Source: Rhizopus arrhizus
Taxonomy: Eukaryota; Mucoromycota; Mucoromycetes; Mucorales; Rhizopodaceae
Assembly (NCBI GenBank): GCA_024220505.1
Contig: JAKZZE010000032.1
Location: 465,001 to 529,000 of the forward strand
Direction: 5' to 3'
DNA length: 64,000 nt
Shown: positions 54,114 to 64,000 of the stretch, one piece after another
How positions within the stretch are numbered: position 1 is the first letter of the stretch
How the letters are laid out: every line of letters starts with the position of its first letter
Position numbers and translations under genes: made by a program
Notes under the pieces: generated by a model
Told to the model about the DNA's origin: nothing
Databases searched by the model: none
What the model saw: only the letters and a program-made list of their open reading frames with translations

Positions 54114-55172
54114 TTAATAACGAGTAAATCTCCCTTTTGATTTGATTACCGCTGCTATGCGATCAGGCATGCTGTCAATGTAGCTTCTACAAACATCTTT
54201 ATCTAGCTTGTTCCATTCAACGTCAACTCGTTCCCATAGCTCGTCCATGTTTCTGGCCTTTCGTTCATAAAGACTTAACCTAAGTTTCAGTAAATGCCAC
54301 ACATGCTCTATAGGATTCAGATCCGGACTATTAGGTGGCCAATCGTTAATGTACAGGACCTTGTTTTGTTGGAGCCATGACATTGTTGATTTCGACTTGT
54401 GCTTTGGGTCGTTATCTTGTTAAAAGTAAATGGTGCGCTTGTTCATACCATAGTACTTCAGCGTTTCCATGTAAGTTGTTCCAAGAATATGCTGGTACAC
54501 CAAGGAGTCCATAGTACCATCGTATACCTGGCACGCATATCCTGACCCCTCACTGGTTATACATCCCCACATGATCAATTTGCCGCCACCATGCTTCATT
54601 GAAAGATCTATGTGGTGTGGACGAAGGACATCACCAGACTGGGTCCAATAGTATCTGCAGCCATCAGATCCCCAAATGTTGATCTGCGTTTCATCAGGGA
54701 ACACTACTTGATGCCGCTGTTGTAAAAACCAATTTTGATACTTCTTCGCCCATGCTAACCTCTGCTTGCGGTGGTTATTAGGTAAAAGAGGCTGCTTCTT
54801 TTTACGCCTAGAATAAAAATCCATTGATACAAGGACGTTTATTGCTGAACGGTAAGTCATAGAATACCCAAGTCGCATGAGCATCCGATGTACATTTTTG
54901 GCTGTCTTTTGGGCTCCTTTAATCAGTAATACCTCGATATATTCCTTCGTAGCAGATGACACAAGTATATGTCTACCATGTGTTGCGGGTACCATTGGCC
55001 CAAATAGCTTGTTTCTATATCTCCTAACTGCCTTGGGATGGATACCAAATTCACCAGCAATAACCTTTGGGCATCTATTGCTCATCAGTGCAGACTTGAT
55101 GCTGACTTGCGTGTCTTGATGTAAAGCGCGAGGTATAAGTAAGAGAAATTTCACAGGAAGTAAGAAGAACAT
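54114..55172 (-). pseudogene. Tc1-type transposase, one nonsense codon
   Basis: 352 codons from the ATG at 55172 to the stop at 54114, broken only by a TAA at about 54419-54421. A related enzyme (T1) has Gln there, so a single C-to-T change (CAA to TAA) explains it. The N-terminal helix-turn-helix segment includes CPKVIAGEFGIHPKAVRRYR. Catalytic words are VVFPDETQIN (first Asp), QDNDPKHKSK right after the stop (second Asp), and SPDLNPIEHVWHLLK (Glu). Domain order and length are those of Tc1 transposases. Inactive as written unless the stop is read through. Confidence 0.9.
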
Positions 55173-55467
55173 AATGAAAAAAAAAGAATGTATGAATGAA
55201 GGAAAACAGCATCCATTTTATATTATTAATTATAGGAACGTGCATAGCTAATATTAGAATTGGTTTGCATTTAATTGTAACTGATATTCCAGGTCAAATT
55301 AGAAGAGTACGAAATATGGTCTAAAACTGAGCTGTGGAGTATTTAAAATTCGACCAATTATACATGCATTACTCCCTCATTTTCCATAATTGGCTCATCA
55401 TATTTTGATGAAATACTTTATACATTAACCTCGCTTTAACATATTGATAGCGTCATGAGGCGACCTT

Positions 55468-55766
55468 TGTCGTATTTACTCTAATAATTTCCTTAATGTC
55501 GTGTGAGATCACTCAAAAGATTCTTAAAATTAATAATTTGACTGTATATCATATATAGCACTTCGTGCTATGTACGATAAACAGCCCACACAATTTATAC
55601 CGTACTACCTCGGACCCTAAATCATATTGTTATATTCTAAGACGTAGTTTGTATTGAATGGGCTCTCTCTCTCGTCCTTACTCAATAAAGAGGTTCAAGA
55701 GACTCATCGATTATTTGATTTATTCTTAATTTTATTAATCGAGAGAAACACCACGCCTATTCCACA
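55468..55766 (+). mobile_element. Solo LTR inside transposon T2
   Basis: 299 bp, TGTCGTATTT...CTATTCCACA, flanked by ACCTT on both sides (55463-55467 and 55767-55771). It shares the GAGGTTCAAGAGACTCAT block with the older LTR at 34782-35104. It is the innermost of four layers here. Confidence 0.88.
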
Positions 55767-55932
55767 ACCTTCTCTTAATGCTATATGCTGCATGAAATGA
55801 AATTTTCGAAAAGGTTGTCCCTATTTTTTCACCTAGTGTAAATGATTCCAAGTTATGTCAATATATTATTCAGGATCATATCTGATTCCTTTTACTAAAA
55901 TAAAGTGACTATAATCTTATGTATCCTTAACA

Positions 55933-56917
55933 GACGTGTTGACGGTGGACTTGCACACAGCTGTTGAAGCTGGTCAAGCAAAGCAGCAGATAAGGAACCA
56001 AAGGTAGACACATACAGCTTCTGGACTTCTGGTTCTTTCGACCGAGATAGATTCCAAAGGCGACGAACTTGACCAGATGGAGAAGAAGAAGGCTGTGTGG
56101 AATGGACCACAGGGACCGAGTACTCAAAAGAGAGAGACATCAGTTTGTGATCTGACCCCAAAGAAAGATCCAAGGCGACCGAGATACTTGCTGAACGAAC
56201 CAGTGGCATGTTGGTGATGTAGTAGTCTACAATGCTGCTTACCTCAGCATGACCACGGCAAGTCAGGTATGTTGGTATACCATAGGCAAGTGTCTTGTTC
56301 AGGATGTTTAGACCATGGTCATCGCACCAACGACGAAGGACAGAGCTACGCATGTTAGTACGAGAGTCACCGACGAGACGACCAAGACGAACATTCAGAT
56401 CACCGCAGATGATCGTATCGTCAGTGAGTGGCAGTGAATCCAGAACAGACTGTACCTCAGCAGTGGACAAAGAAGGAGGCAAGTAGAGACAGATGAGCCG
56501 TAGAGAACGACCCAGCTGCAGACCAAGAGCATACTTACAGTTCACAGGGAACTCAACCACAGGAAGAGGACACCGAGGAGAGACCAAGGCAGAGACACCC
56601 ATAGAACCACGATACTGACCTGCAACTGGAGAGCCATAGAGATGGAACTGCTGCCATGAGGTTGGAAGGCGAGCAGGAGGAAGCAACCAGGTTTCGGTAA
56701 TGAAGACCAACGAGAACGACTGGCAATGACGGAGGAGATCATCGACTGTGGAAGCCTGGAGACCATTGGCATTCCACAAGCCGATGGTGAGCGGAACGAG
56801 TGATGATGATGATGATGATGGATGAGTTGAAGGAGTGGACTGAGACAAAGGAATGGACGGAGACGATGGTAGAGACAGATCAGAAGCATTATAATAATAT
56901 GTATTACTACACATCAT
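55933..56917 (-). pseudogene. LINE A ORF2, APE-type endonuclease part
   Basis: Minus strand, from the ATG at 56917, whose A is shared with the ORF1 stop (TAATG). About 328 codons, then the solo LTR. Endonuclease motifs in order: LTIGLWNANGL (Asn), FITETWLL (Glu), TIICGDLNVRLG (Asp-Asn), VDYYI and LGSDHKLMS (Asp-His), the full active-site set of exonuclease III-like LINE nucleases. It nicks target DNA to prime reverse transcription. The frame itself is undamaged; function is lost because the downstream polymerase is split and truncated. A Ser/His-rich leader precedes the domain. Confidence 0.92.
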
Positions 56918-57939
56918 TATAATGATCGTTCGCTGGAGCGAGAGGCAGCATCGTATTGATCATACAGGTCCATGGCCATGTCTTCAACAGGATCATCACG
57001 GTGACGGCGGATAGTTGGTCGATCCCCCTTTGAGGAGAGCACCTCCGAGACAACTTCATCTGATACCATTGCGTTGGCAAGGAAGAACTTGGAGACAGCA
57101 ACGGCAACAGGGTATCTTAATCGTTCCAAAGTACGAGAGCAGCGTTCATTGACAATGGTAGCGATGGCAGTCAAGCGAGTGTCCATGGTGGCAGAGGCGT
57201 AAGTAGGATCGGCAAGGTGTTGAGGATCCAATGGATCAAAGTCAGACAAGACTGGAACCTTTGCTCGTTCGAGCAGACCAAGGAGAGCAGGCTTGTACTG
57301 CAAGTGCACAAGCAGACCAGCAACAGAATGTGCAGGAAAGCACACATCTAGAACACGCCAGTTATCGACACCAAGTCGACTAAGACGACGACGCGCCTCG
57401 GAGTAGGACATACGCCTAGATCTAGGGATGTAAACGTATTCGAATCCCTGATCACCAGAGACAGGTTGAAAGCCACGAGCAGCAGCAAGACGACGACGAA
57501 CCTTATTACGAGGCTTACCATTGGCAGCCACAACGGCCCAAGAGGAGGCTTCAGTGCCAGATGGCACAGAGTTGACATTACCATCGTCCATTACAGAGAT
57601 GGCGGAAGCAGCAGCGACATTTCTAACTTGTGAGACAGGTTTTGCAATTTTGTTAGAGCCAGCATGGCCAGAGGACGTCACAGGACTAAGCTTTGCTCGA
57701 AGTGTTGCAATCTCGTCAGATTGCTCATTCGTAATTTTCTTGAGATGAGCATTTTCCGCTTGCAATTCCTCTAATTGACTAAGCAGACCATCATGGTAAG
57801 AGACTCGTTGTTCCAACTCTTGGAACTTGCTAAATAAGTCTTGCATAGAAAGAGGAACAGTAGAAGCACCTGTTGGTATCACAGTTTGAGGTCTTGTAGT
57901 CGACATTCGACTAGATGGAGCAAATGAATGAGACGACAT
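56917..57939 (-). CDS. LINE A ORF1 protein (coiled coil, putative RNA-binding)
   Basis: 340 aa, intact, ATG at 57939. A coiled coil at about 33-84 (FQELEQRVSYHDGLLSQLEE, LQAENAHLKKITNEQSDEIA) should drive oligomerisation. A basic segment (GKPRNKVRRRLAAARGFQ) is followed by the conserved block SRLGVDNWRVLDVCFPAHSV, which is shared with all other ORF1 copies in the window. No CCHC knuckle is seen. It probably coats LINE RNA in the ribonucleoprotein. Its stop overlaps the ORF2 start (TAATG), so ORF2 is likely translated by termination-reinitiation. Confidence 0.9.
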   Translation of the reverse strand: MSSHSFAPSSRMSTTRPQTVIPTGASTVPLSMQDLFSKFQELEQRVSYHDGLLSQLEELQAENAHLKKITNEQSDEIATLRAKLSPVTSSGHAGSNKIAKPVSQVRNVAAASAISVMDDGNVNSVPSGTEASSWAVVAANGKPRNKVRRRLAAARGFQPVSGDQGFEYVYIPRSRRMSYSEARRRLSRLGVDNWRVLDVCFPAHSVAGLLVHLQYKPALLGLLERAKVPVLSDFDPLDPQHLADPTYASATMDTRLTAIATIVNERCSRTLERLRYPVAVAVSKFFLANAMVSDEVVSEVLSSKGDRPTIRRHRDDPVEDMAMDLYDQYDAASRSSERSL

Positions 57940-58134
57940 TGCAAAATAAGAAATGACGAATAATTAACGCAGCGAGTTGAAAATTGGATAGTATATGCAA
58001 TTAATAATGCTGAGTTGAATGGTGAAATCGTTTTTGATGGATGGCCAATATTGAGCGAGATATGAGTGTTTAAAAGATTTATAAAAAAATAAAATTAATA
58101 AATCCTTGTGTAACGGTATGAAACACGAAAGAAA
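57940..58134 (-). other. 5' UTR of LINE A
   Basis: AT-rich leader between ORF1 and the 3' tail of LINE C. No open frame or promoter motif recognised. Confidence 0.6.
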
Positions 58135-58422
58135 GATGAGGGATTAGCTCAGTCGAAAATTTATGTTTTTCTTTAAAAGATTAATGCAATCGACCTTTAG
58201 GCCATTATTTGCTAATCAAAGTACAAAAAGAGGATATACATGACGCGAAAAAAAGTCCTAGCGACCATTTGATGGACCAAAAAAGAGGAGAGAGAAGAGA
58301 AGCCAAAAGAGAAAACAAAAGAGCTAGTTTGTAGGATGTCATGTTCATGGTCTCCTCCGCATCGTGCACTAAGTGGTTGTGGCAGTGGGAGGTAGAAGCC
58401 AGAGGAACAATCAAAACACATT
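58135..58422 (-). other. 3' UTR and terminal tail of LINE C
   Basis: Follows the ORF2 stop at 58423. The last ~130 bp match 44395-44535. The end reads CTAATCCCTCA then TTTCTTTCG on the minus strand and passes directly into LINE A's 5' UTR. Confidence 0.75.
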
Positions 58423-59077
58423 TCACCGAGAACGAGAAGTCGACCTTTCATACCAAAGTAATCCAGGTGAAGGATCATTGGTGTAATCACCATCAGGGTT
58501 GCAAAGCTGGTCAAAGTGCCAAAGGATGGTACAAAGACTGACCCAGAACGGAGGACAACGAGCAGAAGGAGAAACAGGCAACAAGGAAAAGAGATAGTCG
58601 ATGTGCAGCTCGGTAGAACCAGCAGGAGGAAAAGGAAGACAACACCAGAGAGCTGATGGGACCTGAGGACAGACCATGAGATGGGCACGAGTGGTATGAC
58701 CAAACAGACAAGTACAAGGACGAGGATCACCAGGCAGCCAACCCATACGCCAACGGATGAGACGACTACGATCAGCGCGAGAAGCAGGAACATAAAGAAT
58801 CGGATCCACACGCAGTACAGGACGACATGCCTTAATCAAGACTTGAGAAGTCGAAGCCAGGAACTGATCAAACTCTTGCTGACGATACGCATGTAACCAG
58901 GTTTTAAGCCGAGAAGGAGCCGTAACTTCTGGTGGATGATCGAGCACAATGCGTCGAGAGCGAAGAGTTGATAGTAGTGACGATGGCAGCGAAGAAGAAA
59001 GCAGCGACAGGAGACAGTCATCAGGTAGAGTCTGGACACGAAGGCAGAACCTTAGCACCAAGGTATCAGCACGGAAG
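58423..59077 (-). pseudogene. LINE C ORF2, C-terminal fragment
   Basis: Minus frame, about 217 codons, entering from the LTR at 59078 and stopping at 58423. It contains the basic RSRLIRWRMGWLPGDPRPC stretch followed by a Cys/His site (CTCLFGHTTRAHLMVC) typical of the C-terminal zinc site of fungal LINE ORF2 proteins. The reverse transcriptase lies beyond the LTR insertion, outside the window. Its downstream neighbour, same strand, is LINE A. Confidence 0.82.
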
Positions 59078-59645
59078 TGTTGTAGAACAGTAACTGATCG
59101 TAGTAGACATTGATAAATATAAGTCTTAATACAAGATCATAATTAAATAAAATAAAAATATAAGTTTATTTAAATAAGATCATACAATCAATTCCAATTA
59201 AACATATTCTTTTAGAATATGTTTTGTATTAATGAGAGTTCTTTGATAAGAAGAAGTATCAACTAAAATAACAAGATCCAATCCAATATCAGGAATATTG
59301 CTAATCTTTCACATAATTGAAATAACGCGTAAAATAACCTTATTCAAATCAGTGAGGAATTCCCAGAATAAAAGATAATCTATGACAGACATACAAAAGA
59401 ACAAATGAAAAGTTTTCATAATCATAATTATAGATGATACTTGCTAAAGTACCTGAATATTAGAAGAACGCTTACAATAGAAGATATCAAGCCACTCACT
59501 CAATAAGATATAAATACCTGCCTTCAATTAGAATAATTTTTACTTTAACTTAAACTGAAATAAAGATCAGTCTCAAAAAGTACTCAAACTGTTTCTTTAT
59601 TTTTGTTTCTACTTTTTTCTAAATCATTATTACCATTATACAACA
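59078..59645 (+). repeat. 5' LTR of Ty3 element 3
   Basis: 568 bp, TGTTGTAGAAC...TATACAACA. About 40 bp longer than the related solo LTR, mainly around 59318-59350. It is followed by TTTTACTTTTTGAATT with no TGG primer site. Confidence 0.9.
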
Positions 59646-59690
59646 TTTTACTTTTTGAATTTTGCTCTTTATTTGAAATTTAAAATACGT

Positions 59691-61023
59691 ATGTCTGAAA
59701 ATACTTTTGGTGAAATTGCTGATGGTACTAGCAATCTTACTGATTCTCCATCTACTGTGGATCCTTCTGTCCAACTGGGTACAATGGCTAGTAAATATGC
59801 TCACTCTGAAGTTACTCCTATGGAAGAAGACACTCCTATTCCTGTAATGCCTAAACCAGAAGATGTTGCTCTCAAAAGCATTGGTATGATCAAGGATATG
59901 AAAAAAACAAGCTTTGGTTCTGTTTGCTGCCTATATGAATTCAAACCAATCCAGTCCTGATAGTCCAGAAACATTGCAAGCTTTGTCGTTGTATAAAGAA
60001 TTTGAACAGAAGATAGTGGCTGCACAAGAAGCCCATAAATCAATGATTTCTCTTTTTGAAGACAAACAAGAATTAAATGGCTCTGATAATCTTGGTTCGG
60101 TGCGTTTAGTAGTCCCTAATGATTTGCCTGTGTTACAATTGCGTGGTGAGGCACTGTGGAAGAAGAAGGCAGACCCCTTTGATTCTGCTTATGACTTCTG
60201 CAATACTTTTGAAACGGTACTACATGCTCATGGTTTGTCGCTTAATTCAAATTGGGAAAGATTATTGCCTTTATGCATGAACCCAGAACAAGTCTCTTGG
60301 TCCCGTGAAGCCTTAATGAACAAGCGTTACACCTGGAAAGAAGTCCGTCCTATTGTTCTTGACCACTTTGATACTCCGTATCGAAAGTTTTTGCTAATGG
60401 TTGAAGTTGGCTCTATGCATCAAGCTCCTTATGAAAGTAATAGGGAATATTCCAACCGGTTTCAAAAGATGAGAAGAGAAGCGGGTATGGAAGATGGAAC
60501 CCAACTGGCTGTAACCTATTTTGCATCACTTAAACCTTCTGTCAAAACCGTGGCTCAAGTGGCTATCTCATCTCATTTGGGTGCTAAACTCCCTAATTCA
60601 ATTAATCAAATAATTGACTTGGTCCTTGCTTCGGGTGAAGATTCTGCTTTTTCAATTAAAAACCCACACAAGCGTAACAGAGGATCTGAAGAAGAACAAG
60701 TCTCTCGTATCTCTTTTGTAAAGGCTAATAAAGCTTCACCAGGAGCTAATAAAGTCATGAATGGTATCAAATTGAATAATGTAAGCACCAATAAGGGTAC
60801 TAGTAAGCCCAAGCCGTGTACATACTGTGGTAAAGAATGGAGTAAAGGCCATCGCTGTGAAGAATTCAAGGAGGCAAAGAAGTCTTTAAATAATGCAAAA
60901 GCAAATGAAGGATTTTCCCTCTCTCGTGTCAATCGTATGGCAATCCGCTCAAATAATAATGAAAACTCTGAAAATGATGAAGATGACACTAACGGTCATT
61001 TAAACCGTATGGCTCTTGATTGA
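59691..61023 (+). pseudogene. Gag of Ty3 element 3 (frameshifted)
   Basis: Starts at the ATG at 59691. After about 70 codons an A-run (ATGAAAAAAACAAGC, 7 A) puts the rest out of frame; 6 A would join it to the main frame (AAYMNSNQSSPDSPETLQAL onward). The main part carries a retroviral-type capsid region (NWERLLPLCMNPEQVSW, REYSNRFQKMRREAG) and a knuckle-like CTYCGKEWSKGHRC. It ends at a TGA at 61021-61023; the sequence beyond stays in the same frame for a while into the protease. In element 1 Gag and Pol are one frame, so the shift and the stop are likely damage or sequence error. Confidence 0.8.
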
Positions 61024-64000
61024 AAATTAAGAAATAAAGACATAACTGTTACTCGTGATTTTAAACTGACTACAGATGATTCTATAAGCTTTCCTATCCT
61101 TGTAAATAATGTAAAAGCAATGACTATCTTAGATACAGGTGCAAATTTTCGTCAATTAATAAAAAGTTTTGTCTAGAACATAATTTTCCTATTGTTCCAT
61201 CTAAGGAAAAAGATGTAATAAAATTGGCTGATTCTAAATCTACTATTACACGAATTGGTACAATTGAATTAAACATCAGATGTAATGAGAAAAATTATAC
61301 TCATAACTTCGAAGTAATGAACTTAACAAATGATCATGACATGAGTATAGGTACAGATTTTATGACTAAACTTGGAATCGGTCTTACTGGTTTACCATAT
61401 AAATGGGATACTGATGAAGTAGACAATATTCAAGCTGCACAATCTAAATATAGTGACAATAGTGAGCTCTTAGAAGAAGTAGATAAGGAAATGTCAGAAC
61501 TTGAAGACTGCCCCGCAGGAACTCCTGAACAATTTCAATCTGCTATAAATGACATTAAACCATTGATTCAATTAAATCAAGGCATACCTAAAGGTTCTTT
61601 TTGTACAATTCCAGAATCTGTTGTCTCAATTGAAACTCCAGAAAATATAACATCTTATCGAAGTCCTTACCCGATCGCTTTAGTGTATCATCAAGTTGTA
61701 CAGGATCAGATTAATGAATGGCTGGATAATGGTGTCATAAAACGTGCTCCTGCTAACACTGAATGGAATTCGGCTTTAACTGTAGTAAAAAAGACAAATG
61801 CCAAGGGAGAAATAACTGGTTATCGTGTATGCCATGATCCTAGACATATTAATGCTCTTTTATCTTCTATTGACCGAATGCCTTTACCAAAAATATCTGA
61901 ACTCTTTGAAGAATTAAAAGGAGCTTCAGTATATTCTACTCTGGATCTTAAATCCGCATTTAACTCTTTAAGGTTGCGAGAGGATCATGCTCATAAATTA
62001 GCATTCTCATGGAATAATGTACAATACGTGCCAATTGGTACTCCATTTGGTTTAAAACACGTATCTAGTGTGATGCAAAGAACAATGAGTATAGCACTTG
62101 AGAATATGCCTTTTGCTAGATGCTTTATCGATGATATAGTAGTCGCATCTACTTCAATTGAAGAACATAAACTACATTTAAAAGCAGTAATAAATAAGCT
62201 GACCAAAGTAAATCTCAAATTAAATCCTGATAAATGTAAATTCTTTCAAAATAAGATTAATTTACTTGGTTTTAGAATATCGCCTAAAGGTGTATCTCTT
62301 GATGTTCGCAAAGTTGCTAATGTACAAGATTTCCCTATACCTAAAACAGGAAAGGATATCATGAGATATTGTGGTCTCATAAATTACTTCCGACCTCTTA
62401 TCCCTAAAGCGTCCACACTCTTGGCTCCGCTGGATGCATTGAGGAATGAAAAATCACTTGAAAAATTATGGAACAGTAAACATCAAACATGCTTTGATAA
62501 TCTTAAAAAGGTACTTTTGGAAGGTACAATCTTAGCCTATCCTGATTTAAATCGTCCTTTCTGTGTTGCCACTGATGCTTCTAACGTTGGTGTAGGTGTT
62601 GTTCTCTATCAAGTGATTGATGGAAAAATAAAATATATTTCCATGATGGCGAAAAGTCTCTCTAAAAGTGAACGTAACTATTCAGCTACTAAGCGTGAAT
62701 TATTAGCAGTAGTCTATGCATTAAAAAAGTTCCATAAATATCTCTGGGGTAATCACTTCACTCTATACACGGATCATAAAGCATTGACCTATCTTCACAC
62801 GCAAAAAATAGCAAACGTAATGCTGATCAATTGGCTGGATACTTTATTAAAGTATGATTTTAAAGTCGTTCATCTGCCAGGAATAGATAATATCTTACCT
62901 GATACACTTTCTCGTCTCTATGAAATTGAGAATCCTGTCAATGAACTGGGAGGGGATAATGCTCGTCTGCTTAACAGAACAGCTATAAATTACCTAGTAT
63001 TAATGACGGTGAATACATAACACCAGCGGATTCAGAAGAACGTAAAGAACTTCTTCTTAAAGAACATCTAAAAGGACACTTTGGTTCTGATGCAATTTAC
63101 CATGCTCTAAAACGTAAAGGTATCTACTGGAATAATCTAAAAGAAGAAGCAGTAGAATTAGTAAAAAGTTGTGTACCCTGTCAACAATTTAACATAATCA
63201 AAAAAGGTTATAACCCTTTAAGACCTATAACAGCCACATTACCTGGTGATAGTTGGGGTATCGATTTAGCTGGTCCCATGAAAACTTCCTTGAATGGCAA
63301 CAATTACTTACTGATTATGGTTGACATTGCTACTCGTTACTGCATATTGAAACCTATCCCTGATAAACAATCTATGACAATTGTAAAAACATTAATCGAT
63401 GTATTCTCTAATTATGGTTTTCCTCGTGTACTCCAATCTGATAATGGTGGTGAATTTGTAAATGAGCTTATGCAATTACTTGCTGAAAATGCTGGTTATG
63501 ATCATAGACTCATATCTAGTTACCATCCCAGAGCTAATGGTGTAAGTGAACGTTGGGTACAAAGTGCTGTAAAAGCCATAAAGAAACAAGTCGAAGGTGC
63601 TAAAGCAGACTGGGATTTATATGTTCCTTCTACACAACTCTACCTAAATAGCAAATATAATGAACGTACTAAGACGCCACCCTTCACTTTAATGTTCGGT
63701 CGTAATCCAAATGACTTTGAAGATTTCAGTCAGGAAAAAGATGAAGCAACTAAGGAAGAATTAAATACAGAACTTTTAAAAAATATAAAAAAGATGACAG
63801 AAATTGTATTTCCTGCTATATACGAAAGAACAAAAATAATAACAAACAAACATAAGGAAAAATTTGATGCGTCACATAAACTTGTATCAATCCCCGAAAA
63901 TAGTTATGTAATGGTAACAGTAAATTATAAAACAAATAAGCTTGATGCTCCATATGAGGGACCTTATAAAGTTAAAAGGATCACCCAAGGTGGATCATAT
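61024..64000 (+). pseudogene. Pol of Ty3 element 3 (protease to integrase, frameshifted, partial)
   Basis: Protease motif TILDTGANF at about 61127-61153, followed by a 1-nt loss in a T-run (61147-61150). The main frame resumes before 61224 and runs to 63020: reverse transcriptase with RCFIDDIVVAS, RNase H with VATDASNVGVGVV. A second shift at about 62990-63008 moves to another frame, which is open to the window edge. That frame carries integrase: HLKGHFGSDAI and SCVPCQQFN (zinc site), GIDLAGP (first Asp), QSDNGGEF (second Asp), RANGVSERW (Glu). Any chromodomain lies past the edge. The enzyme set is complete in content but cannot be made as one chain from this sequence. Confidence 0.88.

Larger units (their letters stand above)
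53888..55838 (-). mobile_element. Tc1-type transposon (T2) interrupted by a solo LTR
   Basis: 1951 bp. Inverted ends of about 27 bp begin CACTAGGTGAAAAAATAGGG; TA lies outside both (53886-53887 and 55839-55840). Removing the 299-bp LTR and its 5-bp duplication leaves about 1647 bp. It carries a transposase with a nonsense codon. It has different ends from T1, hence a separate family. Confidence 0.92.
53317..55932 (-). mobile_element. Solo LTR interrupted by a Tc1-type transposon
   Basis: LTR of about 663 bp when the T2 insert (53888-55838 plus TA) is removed. On the minus strand it begins TGTTAAGGATAC and ends TTTCCTAAACA. GACGT flanks it on both sides (53312-53316 and 55933-55937), a perfect 5-bp duplication inside LINE A ORF2. 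It is the same family as the hybrid LTR at 44536-45195. Confidence 0.92.
59078..64000 (+). mobile_element. Ty3/Gypsy element 3, 5' part (runs off the edge)
   Basis: 5' LTR 59078-59645, then gag and pol. It is the same lineage as element 1 (FIDD reverse transcriptase, HFGxDAI zinc site, QQFN word, LGGDN linker) and the same LTR family as the solo LTR at 36809-37336. It inserts into LINE C; the preceding 5 bp are GGAAG. The frame is broken at several points (see gag and pol). The 3' LTR is not in the window. Confidence 0.92.

Noticed and set aside
44536..55932. The inverted 660-bp blocks as terminal repeats of one large DNA element
   Set aside because: The right block has TG...CA ends and a 5-bp duplication (GACGT) and behaves as an LTR; LINE sequence lies both inside and outside the pair.
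59078..59645. Treating the rightmost LTR and the solo LTR at 36809-37336 as the two ends of one large element
   Set aside because: They are in opposite orientation, and the solo LTR has its own matching GACAT duplication, so it is an independent insertion.
1..64000. CRISPR arrays, bacterial operons, phage or plasmid genes
   Set aside because: None seen; introns, rDNA and transposon types all indicate fungal nuclear DNA, and the tandem repeats have no spacer structure.

Overview
The window is fungal nuclear DNA, most likely from Rhizopus or a close relative in the Mucorales. The evidence is an antisense 5.8S rRNA/ITS2/28S-start fragment at the left end whose ITS2 reads like the Rhizopus type, an AT-rich background, spliceosomal introns of 45-74 bp, and fungal retroelement families. 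The species is not decided here.

Layout. 1-430 is a truncated rDNA piece on the minus strand, followed by three tandem copies of a 175-bp repeat (971-1490). About 1.5-18.6 kb has no recognisable intact gene. It holds microsatellites and minisatellites, a ~0.75-kb direct repeat present at 5.5 and 12.8 kb, three copies of a ~95-bp CACGTGG-containing repeat, and a GC-rich island near 16.6-17.0 kb. 18.6-19.5 kb carries decayed coding remnants, probably from a LINE polymerase. 19,476-22,127 is a complete TA-flanked DNA transposon with an intact, unusually long DDE transposase.

23.8-33.2 kb is the only stretch with ordinary host genes: a mitochondrial aspartate/glutamate carrier (minus, three exons), a Rab GTPase relic, a two-finger C2H2 regulator (plus, two exons), an alpha-arrestin with a PPxY motif (minus, two exons), and a few unassigned ORFs.

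34.7-64.0 kb is a deeply nested transposon cluster. Its substrate is a head-to-tail series of LINEs (APE-endonuclease type, all minus strand), into which everything else was inserted. The insertions are two full-length Ty3/Gypsy elements with matching 5-bp target duplications (AGATT and ATTAT), a third Ty3 element running off the right edge, two Tc1-type transposons with TA duplications and broken transposases, and at least five solo LTRs. On the right the nesting is four deep: LINE, then solo LTR, then Tc1-type element, then solo LTR. In the middle it is three deep: LINE, then Tc1-type element, then Ty3 element.

The target duplications and junctions allow the order of insertion to be read. 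The older layers are broken by stops, indels and deletions. The youngest Ty3 elements have apparently identical LTR pairs and uninterrupted Gag-Pol frames. No host pathway links the cellular genes; they are neighbours, not an operon.
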